Positions 17,420 through 24,733 of a stretch of DNA of 35,637 nucleotides are shown here, piece after piece (position 1 is the first letter of the stretch; every line of letters starts with the position of its first letter). Where the stretch lies: contig CAJWKQ010000009.1 in assembly GCA_913041895.1 (NCBI GenBank), forward strand, positions 1 to 35,637, in the 5' to 3' direction. Made by a program: the position numbers and the translations under genes. Below the pieces are notes generated by a model that was given only the letters and a program-made list of their open reading frames with translations, was not told where the DNA came from and ran no database searches. Source of the DNA: an uncultured Verrucomicrobiales bacterium (GTDB lineage: Bacteria; Verrucomicrobiota; Verrucomicrobiia; Limisphaerales; UBA1100).

Positions 17420-17453
17420 AAAAAAATCGGCCAGCACCGAAGTGTGGCCGATT
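17420..17453 (-). terminator. Rho-independent terminator
   Basis: AATCGGCCA and TGGCCGATT form a perfect 9-base-pair stem; inside it, CAC/GTG extend the stem after one bulged base to a CGAA (UUCG on the transcribed minus strand) tetraloop. On the minus strand it is followed directly by TTTTTTT. It sits between the large dehydrogenase gene and the cytochrome c gene, so it ends or attenuates the sugar operon before the cytochrome gene. Confidence 0.85.
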
Positions 17454-17473
17454 AACAAATCCTTAAGCTAAAT

Positions 17474-20400
17474 CTACAGAGAACCTAACGCAATACGGGC
17501 AAGAGCTTCATCCTTTTCTTTACTCTTGGGTATAAAATCTAATGCCCGGATATAACGAGGCTTTTCAGCTTCGGTGGTTTTCTTATCAAGAATAATATCA
17601 GCGAGTAACTTTGCTCCATGAGTGCCACGGTTACGCCAGATGATGTCACGAGCACCAGCTGTGTTAAGCTTGGCTTCACTCACCCAAGCATCAAAAAACT
17701 TGTTCTCCTGCTTGTCAGCAGCAAGTCCCAGGGCCTCAAGATACCAGCGGTCCTTGCCATCGTGGGCATTAGCCAGCTTCGCCCACAACGCAGGGGCCTC
17801 CTTGCTTTTGTTATGGCGAATGGCTATCAGGCATTCGCGGCGAACCAAAGCACTTTTGTCCTCGGCAAGCTGCTTGATAAGCCCAATGACATCCAGCTCA
17901 TGCTGACGCGCTATGCGTAAAGCCATGCCACGTATATTTTCATCCTTATCCTTTGCGGCCTGATCCACGGTCGTTTTAGAATTACCTGTGATCTTAGCCA
18001 ATAACCAAAGGGCACGCGCACGCATGCGGGGATTAGCATCTTGAGCCATCTTTTGTAGTGCAGGCTCTACAGATTCCTGACGCTTGTTAAGCTCCGTCCA
18101 GGCGACATGTCGCACAGAGTTGTTTGGATTTCCCAAGGCGGTAATTAAACCTTTAGTCGAATGGAAGTCATTTTTTGTCAGCTTATACCCCTTGTGTCCC
18201 TTAGGCGTAACCCGGAAGAGGCGGCCCCGATCTAAATCACGCATGTTGTGGCCTCCCACACCTGGATCATACCAGTCTGCCACAATGAGAGATCCATCTG
18301 GAGCAACCTTCACATCGGAAGGCCGGAACCACTTGTCACGTTTCGCACCATCTAAAATGTTAACGATAGAGGCAGTATAACCTGCTCCACTGCTTTTCAC
18401 CGGGTACGCACGTACAATACTGGGGCCGGCATCACAATGGATCATCTGGCCTTTAAACACCTTTGGAAGAAGATCACCTTCATAGATACAAATACCTGTC
18501 GGCGAACCCGCTCCTGTGTGGAGTAAGTTCGGCATTACCCCCGGATCATTGAGATGCCAATGCCGTTCAGGAATTGTTTTCTCCATATTGGTGCGTTTAG
18601 TTCGCCAACCGGCTCCAGTTACTTCGTTGCGATAGCCGTAGTTGCCGTATTCCATAACATAATTGATACGCACACCCCGATTTCCATCATCATCATTATC
18701 GCTCTGCCAAAGTGAGCCGAAACTATCAACGGCGACCATCCAATTGTTGCGAAAATTCCATCCCAGAGTTTCAAGACGACTGCCATCAAGCTCACAGCGA
18801 AATACCATTCCCTGCTGGTAAGGGTTGCGGCGATCATTCACCTCATTTCCTGCAAGATCGATGACCGGCTTACCGTTCTTATCTTTAAGCTGTTTCCCGG
18901 TATTCCCAAAATTGAAGTATAAACGCCCATCAGGGCCAAACAGGAACTGATGAATTCCATGGTCATGCTGCGAACCACTGATACCGGAAAAAAGTGTTTC
19001 TTTTTTATCGGCCTTATCATCGCCATCGATGTCGGTAAAAACCTGCACTTTGTCCAAAGCACTAACAATAACCCTTGTATTTTTACCATCAGGCGTACCC
19101 AACACACATACCCCATGCGCTGAATCAATATCACGTCCCTGATAAAAAATCTTCTTGGAATCTGCTTTCCCGTCACCATTGGTGTCCTCAAGGATGAGAA
19201 TAGTGTCCCCCTCCGGTCGCTTGCCATTGTGACGGCGATAGTTGATCACTTCACAAACCCACACGCGACCGCGGTGATCAATATCGATATTTGCCGGGCT
19301 AAGCATCATTGGTTCTGCAGCAAACAACTCCGCCTGCAACGCCTCATGCACATCAAGGTTGCCCAACGCTTCCTCAGGCTTACTCCCGTCGGCTGATTGA
19401 CCACCCCCGGAAGCCACCTTGGTGAACTTAGGCTGCTGGGTAAAAACATGGAACTGCACGCTGGATACATTACCACATGCTCCCTGATCGGTGCCGCCAT
19501 TATCGAGTCCCACCGTGGAAACGAATTTCACAAATTTGTGACCTTTAGGAAGTGTGTAGCTAATAAGCGAATTGGCATGCGTTCCGATACCGAACTCCAC
19601 GGACTTACCCGCAATGCGCAAGGCCTTGCCTCCACAATTTTTATCCAATTGAACGGAGCCATAACCACTGGAGGCACTCTTCCATTTTAAAGACGTCAAC
19701 TTTGTCTGTGTCCCTGCCTCATCAATCAGCATGGGTTGGGCCCAATCGGCCCAATCACAACTGTAGCCGTTGCCGCCATCGGTCACCACCAAATGCAACT
19801 CCTTGGCGCCCTTGATCTTTGCCTCCAACTTGGCAGGACCGGTTTTCTTTGTGATCAATTTCGATTCAGCCACCGGCTTGGGGCCGGTCACCTTGCCTGA
19901 GGGTTTGGGCCCAGGGTTACTCCTGGGCTTGGGCTTACGTCCTTTGTTATCGAGATTGGCATATAAATCCTTCTCCACCAACTTACTAGGCACACCGCCC
20001 TTGGGTACTTCAGCCTTGGCTATCCAGACGATTGCATTAAGAACGGTCTTGCGAAGATTATCTTCACCCCAATTGAGGTGGTTGTGTCCGCCGGTGAAAC
20101 CAAACCCGCGACCGCCATTAGGCCGCTCAAAGGCCCAAGCCACATGCTGCAGTTCCCCCTCAGCCACACTCTTACGCACGGCCGGATTACCGCTGTGGGC
20201 ACCGTCCCGGCGCTTCATGGTTTCCTTGGGGGCCACATCCGAAAGAATCGGTGTCACACCCTTCATATCCGGCGCAAAACGCATATGAAAATACCACTCG
20301 TCATTTGCCTTAAAAGGTTTAACACCCTGAGTGATCGGATGCTTTGGCAGCTTTTTAAAATTAGCAACCCAATGTGGATTTACCGACCAGTGTGTTTCGA

Positions 20401-20812
20401 AACAACCGCCCTGCCACTTGATAAATTCCTTGTTACCCTTGTTGGTGGTGGGCTCCACCGCGTAGTGAATGGTTAGAAAGCCAACCCCCTTGTCCATCAA
20501 TTTGCCAAGAATTTCTAGATTGTTACCGGCCAGCGCGGGATGACGCCCGCCCCCATCACTGTATATCACGACGGCATCGGCATCATCAAAGACACCGTTA
20601 TCCTCAGGCCAGCCATTAAGCACCACAGTGGGTGCCACGAGCTTGGACGCGCCTTCCTTTAGGCACTTGGCAAGTAGCATGATGCCCGCCTTATGTTCAT
20701 GTGATAAAGGCCCATGACTTTGCTTGCCAGCGATCATTACGACCTTCTTTGGTTTGGCTAGAACGCCCAACACGAGCGCGAGAGTGAGGGAAAGAGTCAG
20801 GAATTTTTTCAT
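17474..20812 (-). CDS. ThuA-NPCBM-PVC dehydrogenase-HEAT multidomain protein
   Basis: This 1112-residue exported protein starts with a signal peptide (MKKFLTLSLTLALVLGVLA). Domains in order: ThuA-like (about 22-265, with DGGGRHPAL, HYAVEP and the FGFTGGHNHLNWG block); a Pro/Lys-rich linker (about 290-318); an NPCBM-like carbohydrate-binding domain (about 325-458, with FGIGTHANSLISYTLP); a PVC-type membrane-bound dehydrogenase beta-propeller (about 484-860, TIGR02604-like, with DVHEALQAELFAAEPMMLSPANIDID and EVINYRRH); and HEAT repeats to the C-terminus. There is no CxxCH, unlike fused relatives; the heme domain is in the next gene. Likely role: periplasmic sugar or glycoside oxidation. The track start overlaps the upstream gene; ATG 20812 begins the signal peptide. 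A terminator follows the stop. Confidence 0.85.
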   Translation of the reverse strand: MKKFLTLSLTLALVLGVLAKPKKVVMIAGKQSHGPLSHEHKAGIMLLAKCLKEGASKLVAPTVVLNGWPEDNGVFDDADAVVIYSDGGGRHPALAGNNLEILGKLMDKGVGFLTIHYAVEPTTNKGNKEFIKWQGGCFETHWSVNPHWVANFKKLPKHPITQGVKPFKANDEWYFHMRFAPDMKGVTPILSDVAPKETMKRRDGAHSGNPAVRKSVAEGELQHVAWAFERPNGGRGFGFTGGHNHLNWGEDNLRKTVLNAIVWIAKAEVPKGGVPSKLVEKDLYANLDNKGRKPKPRSNPGPKPSGKVTGPKPVAESKLITKKTGPAKLEAKIKGAKELHLVVTDGGNGYSCDWADWAQPMLIDEAGTQTKLTSLKWKSASSGYGSVQLDKNCGGKALRIAGKSVEFGIGTHANSLISYTLPKGHKFVKFVSTVGLDNGGTDQGACGNVSSVQFHVFTQQPKFTKVASGGGQSADGSKPEEALGNLDVHEALQAELFAAEPMMLSPANIDIDHRGRVWVCEVINYRRHNGKRPEGDTILILEDTNGDGKADSKKIFYQGRDIDSAHGVCVLGTPDGKNTRVIVSALDKVQVFTDIDGDDKADKKETLFSGISGSQHDHGIHQFLFGPDGRLYFNFGNTGKQLKDKNGKPVIDLAGNEVNDRRNPYQQGMVFRCELDGSRLETLGWNFRNNWMVAVDSFGSLWQSDNDDDGNRGVRINYVMEYGNYGYRNEVTGAGWRTKRTNMEKTIPERHWHLNDPGVMPNLLHTGAGSPTGICIYEGDLLPKVFKGQMIHCDAGPSIVRAYPVKSSGAGYTASIVNILDGAKRDKWFRPSDVKVAPDGSLIVADWYDPGVGGHNMRDLDRGRLFRVTPKGHKGYKLTKNDFHSTKGLITALGNPNNSVRHVAWTELNKRQESVEPALQKMAQDANPRMRARALWLLAKITGNSKTTVDQAAKDKDENIRGMALRIARQHELDVIGLIKQLAEDKSALVRRECLIAIRHNKSKEAPALWAKLANAHDGKDRWYLEALGLAADKQENKFFDAWVSEAKLNTAGARDIIWRNRGTHGAKLLADIILDKKTTEAEKPRYIRALDFIPKSKEKDEALARIALGSL

Positions 20813-20828
20813 TGATAGTCTGTTTAAA

Positions 20829-21716
20829 TTATTTCTTTTTTTTGTGCCTCTTGGGATCAAGATTTGCTTTTAGTTCCTCCGGTGAAACTCTAGACACAAC
20901 TCCGTTCTTGGGCACCTTGGCCTTGGCCAACCAGAGCAAACCGTTGAGCACCACCTTACGGTAATTTTCATTACCCCAGTTTGTGTGTTTATGGCCGCCG
21001 GTAAAACCAAATCCACGACTGCCATTGGGTCGCTCATAAGCCCACATCATAGTTTCAGCGCGACCTTCTCCCTCAACGATGTGTTTATACGGCCCGCGCG
21101 GATACACATAAGGCCCATCCCGCACATCCTTGCCGGGTTTAGCCGTAAGAATAGGGGTAACTTTCCCCACACCATCATTACGAAATCTCATGTTAAAATA
21201 CCATTCATCCACTACCTTGAAAGGCTTCACCCCATTGGCAATGGGGTGATTGGGAAATTTTTGATAATCTGGAGCCCACATAGGGTTCACGGAAAACTTG
21301 TGTTCGTAATAACCTCCAATCCAATCCTGCATAGTTTTTCCCGTATCACCTGCAGGAACTTCCACACCATAATGAGCGCACCCCACACCCGCCCCTTTAG
21401 CAATAAGCTCATTTATTAGCTGAACTCGTTCAGGGCGCATGGCCGGGTGACGCCCACCGCCATCGGCATATACTAGGATAGCATCCGCTCCCTTGAAAAC
21501 ATCTTCACTTTTAGGCCAGCCCATGTCATGCACTTCGGCTTTTATACCCGGTAATTTATCCAAACATTTCTCGAGTAAGAGGGAGCCAGCGCGGAATTCA
21601 TGATCGCCAGGGCCGTGACTGGGTCGACCCGCAATCAAAATAATTTTTTTGTCAGCTGATTCAGCAGCAAACACGCCTATCAACGATAGGCAAAAAATCT
21701 GGAAGATACTTTTCAT
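20829..21716 (-). CDS. Exported ThuA-like domain protein
   Basis: This 295-residue protein is a signal peptide (MKSIFQIFCLSLIGVFAAESA) plus one ThuA-like domain and a very basic tail (KRHKKKK). It is a paralogue of the N-terminal domain of the following gene: both have IAGxxSHGPxxHEFRAG-like openings, YADGGGRHPAM, HYGVE, NPMWAPDYQKFPNHPIANGVKPF, DEWYFNMRF and RGFGFTGGHKHTNWG. ThuA belongs to the class-I glutamine amidotransferase-like fold; in rhizobia it acts with ThuB in trehalose and sucrose use through 3-keto sugars. The exact chemistry here is unknown. The ATG at 21716 is chosen because it begins the signal peptide; the track start adds 14 residues. The next gene begins 16 bases later. 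Confidence 0.82.
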   Translation of the reverse strand: MKSIFQIFCLSLIGVFAAESADKKIILIAGRPSHGPGDHEFRAGSLLLEKCLDKLPGIKAEVHDMGWPKSEDVFKGADAILVYADGGGRHPAMRPERVQLINELIAKGAGVGCAHYGVEVPAGDTGKTMQDWIGGYYEHKFSVNPMWAPDYQKFPNHPIANGVKPFKVVDEWYFNMRFRNDGVGKVTPILTAKPGKDVRDGPYVYPRGPYKHIVEGEGRAETMMWAYERPNGSRGFGFTGGHKHTNWGNENYRKVVLNGLLWLAKAKVPKNGVVSRVSPEELKANLDPKRHKKKK

Positions 21717-21758
21717 ATCAAACAATAAGGGCGCGTCGTTATTCGGCCCAAATTGCAA

Positions 21759-22460
21759 CTAATTTAAATGCTTTATACGAATGTTTTTAAACTGAACAAC
21801 CATCGGAGGACCGGCGTGTAATTGGAATGCTAGTAGTCCATCAGCTCGGCGTGTTTTCTCGTCATTATCAATAAGTACCGTCATTTTTTTACCGTTAATG
21901 TAATGGGTCAGTTCAAAACCTTTCGCTTCAATACGAAACGTGTTCCAATCTTCTTTTTTGACTAGCTTGCCTAAAGCAGCGGCATCACCAATTTTCTCTA
22001 TATTCTTTTTTAACTTGCCTCCCTCTTTAGTCAGTGTGGTCCTGTCGCCCCTGAGAGAAAGAATACCACGGAATGCTTCCCCATAACAAATGCCTGAGTA
22101 ACGATCCCCTCCAGCTCCCGCTGCAAAATCCGCCTGATACCCACCAATACGCCAGCCATCATTGTTACCTGTTTTTTTGAAACTACGATACTGAATGCCG
22201 CTATTGCCGCCTACTATTTTGAAATCCACTTCCAGGATAAAATCTTTTAATTTCCCCTCTTCCCATATGATAAAGGTGTTGCCTTTGGTCGGGTTTGCCT
22301 TGGTAGTTTGGCCAGTGATGGCACCATCCTTAACACTCCAGAATTTTGGATCTCCGCTCCAGCCTTTCAAAGTTTTCCCATCAAAGATGGATTTAAAACC
22401 TTTTTGCTCTGCTGGCAAAAGGATTGCTAGGGTAAATAATAGAATAATTACTTTTTTCAT
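21759..22460 (-). CDS. DUF1080 protein, 3-keto-glycoside hydrolase-like
   Basis: This 233-residue exported protein (signal peptide MKKVIILLFTLAILLPAE) has a single DUF1080 / 3-keto-disaccharide hydrolase domain with a concanavalin-like fold. Typical blocks are GFKSIFDGKTLKGWSGDPKFWSVKDGAITG, FILEVDFKIVGGNSGIQYRS, and the closing FQLHAGPPMVVQFKNIRIK. Members have been shown to cleave 3-keto-glycosides made by a sugar 3-dehydrogenase. Its place between a sugar isomerase and ThuA/dehydrogenase genes supports such a role. The start is ATG, 19 bases after the isomerase stop. Specificity cannot be read from the sequence. Confidence 0.85.
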   Translation of the reverse strand: MKKVIILLFTLAILLPAEQKGFKSIFDGKTLKGWSGDPKFWSVKDGAITGQTTKANPTKGNTFIIWEEGKLKDFILEVDFKIVGGNSGIQYRSFKKTGNNDGWRIGGYQADFAAGAGGDRYSGICYGEAFRGILSLRGDRTTLTKEGGKLKKNIEKIGDAAALGKLVKKEDWNTFRIEAKGFELTHYINGKKMTVLIDNDEKTRRADGLLAFQLHAGPPMVVQFKNIRIKHLN

Positions 22461-22479
22461 GAATACTTAGTTGGATGGT

Positions 22480-23325
22480 TTACTTAAATGCTTTCTTCAA
22501 AAATTTCAGCCCCTTCACGGCAATTTCTTCACGCGTAGGCTCCATCCGTCTCCAAATTGCTGCTGCACGTGCAATCACCTTTACATCAGTCGTAAAACTC
22601 TCGATCACGATGTCACCCTTATAGCGGATACCTTTGAGCGCCTTAACAATCGGAACCCAATCAATGTGATCGTTTCCGGGGGTGCCACGATCACTACCAC
22701 ACGCATGAAAATGGCCAAGGTGTTTACCAGCCTTGCGAATCGCAGCTGCCTGATTCTTTTCCTCAATATTCATGTGGAAGGTATCCAGATGCAGCTTTAA
22801 TGCTGGACTACCAACGGCCTTTATGAGGCGCAGGCCCTTTTCACAGGTATTGAGAAAATCTGTTTCAAATCGATTGAGAGGTTCGACGCAAATTTGGACT
22901 CCCTTCTTCTCAGCGTAAGCGGCAAGCACTTTTAGATTTTTTACGACAAGGGCAAATTCCCTCTTTTGCTCTTTAGGCTCTACGGCATCTGCCTTACCTA
23001 CTACACTATAAACCGGACCAATTAATGACGGGCAACCCAAATTCACCATGTGGTCAATAAGCGCTTTGCAGTATTTCATAGCTTCCCTCTGATCCTTTGC
23101 ACTACCACGAAAATCACGACCAGGGCCCATGCAGGCACAAACCGAACCGCAAACCAAACCATTGCGGTCCAAAGCTTTCTTAACTTTAACTGAGTCAATA
23201 TGTTCAGGTGCCTCAATTGGGATTTCGATGGTCTGAAATCCCCATTTCTTGAATTTGGGGAAAAGACTCGTGCTTTTGGTGGTGAAGGGTGAAGTGAATA
23301 GAAAGGTGTTAATACCAAATCTCAT
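22480..23325 (-). CDS. Xylose-isomerase-like TIM barrel, D-psicose/tagatose 3-epimerase type
   Basis: This 281-residue cytoplasmic enzyme fits the sugar phosphate isomerase/epimerase superfamily (AP_endonuc_2). The four metal ligands of D-psicose 3-epimerases have clear counterparts: Glu148 in CVEPLNRFE, Asp181 in LHLDTFHMN, His207 in HFHACGSDRG and Glu242 in IVIESF. The N-terminus MRFGINTFLFTSPF and the GNDHIDW substrate loop also match. The track start adds 13 non-conserved residues; ATG at 23325 is at the family start. Similar isomerases sit beside DUF1080 genes in Bacteroides keto-glycoside loci. It is 58 bases downstream of the ABC permease gene, so it may be read from that operon or from its own promoter (a TTGACC lies in the gap). 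Confidence 0.85.
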   Translation of the reverse strand: MRFGINTFLFTSPFTTKSTSLFPKFKKWGFQTIEIPIEAPEHIDSVKVKKALDRNGLVCGSVCACMGPGRDFRGSAKDQREAMKYCKALIDHMVNLGCPSLIGPVYSVVGKADAVEPKEQKREFALVVKNLKVLAAYAEKKGVQICVEPLNRFETDFLNTCEKGLRLIKAVGSPALKLHLDTFHMNIEEKNQAAAIRKAGKHLGHFHACGSDRGTPGNDHIDWVPIVKALKGIRYKGDIVIESFTTDVKVIARAAAIWRRMEPTREEIAVKGLKFLKKAFK

Positions 23326-23383
23326 AGTTATTAATGGGTGAAGACAAGAAGCTACGGGAACCAACTAAGCCGGTCAACGGCAA

Positions 23384-24673
23384 TTAAGTATGACGCAAAG
23401 CCTCAATGGGATCCAAATCTGCCGCCCTCCGAGCGGGGTATACTCCAAACACTACCCCAACTAGTGCAGAGATTAAAAAAGCCAATAATACTGACTGAAA
23501 GGTAACGATCGTTTTCATCTCAGCGAAATGTTCTACAGCAAAGGGAAGTAAAACGCCCAAACTCACTCCCACAATTCCCCCGCCTATTGAGAGGACAACT
23601 GTTTCAATGAGAAATTGAATTACGATCTGTTGTTTACGCGCTCCCAATGCCCGGCGAATTCCAATCTCGCGAGTTCGTTCAGTAACTGTTGCCAGCATAA
23701 TATTCATGATACCAATACCTCCTACAATCAAACTAATACCGGCGATTGAGCCTAACACGATATTAAATATTCTTTTGGTCTGCTCAGCCTGACGTAAAAG
23801 CTCCAATGGAACGATGATCTCGTAGTCCTTTTTTTTGTGCGAGGCTTGTAAAGCTGCAGCAATGGACGCTTTTGAAATCTCTACATTTTCAATGTCGTCA
23901 ATCTCCACGACCAACTCATGCAGCTCAACACGTTCTCGGTTGTATCCGCCTGCACTCCTTTCCAAAAACTTTATGCCCAAACGAGAATGTGCTGACTGTA
24001 ACGGAATATAAATGTTAGCATCTAGCGCCTCTCCAGCTACATCCCCACCGGGAGCACGAGCACTTACTGTTCCTGTTTCCTGCAAGACACCAACCACCTC
24101 AAAAACATCTCGATTATTTAATTCTATTGTTCCGCCGATCGGATTTTCTGCCGGGAACAAAGCCCTTGCCACCGAATCAGTCAGCACGCAAACGTTATCG
24201 CTGTATTTCCCATCTGATACAGTCAAGAATCGCCCCTGTTTCATTTCTGCCTGACTCATCTTTAGATGGTGAGGCTCTGTGCCCCACACAGTACATACTG
24301 GCACCTCGGCTCTACCGTTCCGTGCTTTCATGCGGTATCTTTTTTTGGCAAGTGTAGCCACGATCGTCGGCACGGTTTCAACAAGATGCGTTACGTCATT
24401 GGTCTTCAAGCCGTAGTTTGCTGTCCAGGTGCGCCTGCCTTCAGCAGATCCCTGACCTTGCCCAGGTTGAACACTGCGAATGATAATATTGCGGCTACCT
24501 AGTTTGCGTATCACCTCTTGAGCTTCAAAACTGGCTCCTTCCCCTATGGCGAGCATGGCAATCACCGAACATACACCGAAAATTATACCTAGCATCGTTA
24601 GAGCAGACCGCATCCTGTGTAACATCAAACTTTTGATGCCGGTTTGAATTATGCGTATGAATGAAATGCCCAT
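23384..24673 (-). CDS. MacB/FtsX-type ABC permease (third copy)
   Basis: This 429-residue inner-membrane permease has the MacB layout: an N-terminal cytoplasmic helix (GIKSLMLHRMRSALTMLG), TM1 (IIFGVCSVIAMLAIGEGAS), a periplasmic MacB_PCD core domain of about 220 residues, then three TMs with the signature LIVGGIGIMNIMLATVTERTREIGIRRALGAR and the end YPARRAADLDPIEALRHT. There is no fused ATPase; the only one in the locus is at 30817-31548. In MacB-type systems this protein passes force to an adaptor and outer-membrane channel rather than carrying substrate across the inner membrane. It follows the second adaptor after a 51-base gap containing two hairpins. The ATG at 24673 is preferred to the TTG used in the track. 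Confidence 0.88.
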   Translation of the reverse strand: MGISFIRIIQTGIKSLMLHRMRSALTMLGIIFGVCSVIAMLAIGEGASFEAQEVIRKLGSRNIIIRSVQPGQGQGSAEGRRTWTANYGLKTNDVTHLVETVPTIVATLAKKRYRMKARNGRAEVPVCTVWGTEPHHLKMSQAEMKQGRFLTVSDGKYSDNVCVLTDSVARALFPAENPIGGTIELNNRDVFEVVGVLQETGTVSARAPGGDVAGEALDANIYIPLQSAHSRLGIKFLERSAGGYNRERVELHELVVEIDDIENVEISKASIAAALQASHKKKDYEIIVPLELLRQAEQTKRIFNIVLGSIAGISLIVGGIGIMNIMLATVTERTREIGIRRALGARKQQIVIQFLIETVVLSIGGGIVGVSLGVLLPFAVEHFAEMKTIVTFQSVLLAFLISALVGVVFGVYPARRAADLDPIEALRHT

Positions 24674-24685
24674 GAAAAATCTCAA

Positions 24686-24733
24686 GCCCTACTGAAACAG
24701 GGCGAAAACATTTAAGGCTCCTTTTCAGGAGCC
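24686..24733 (-). promoter_or_regulatory. Two hairpins between adaptor 2 and permease 3
   Basis: GGCTCCT/AGGAGCC (24716-24733) forms a 7-base-pair stem that spans the stop codon of adaptor 2 and is followed on the minus strand by TTAAATGTTTT. A second stem, GCCCT/AGGGC (24686-24703), is followed by TTGAGATTTTTC just before the permease ATG. Neither has a clean T-tract; they may tune expression of permease 3 by partial termination or RNA stability. Confidence 0.4.

Noticed and set aside
19770-20288. 172-residue ORF antisense to the ThuA-NPCBM gene
   Set aside because: Pro/Leu-rich translation with no family resemblance, fully inside a well-supported gene on the other strand.
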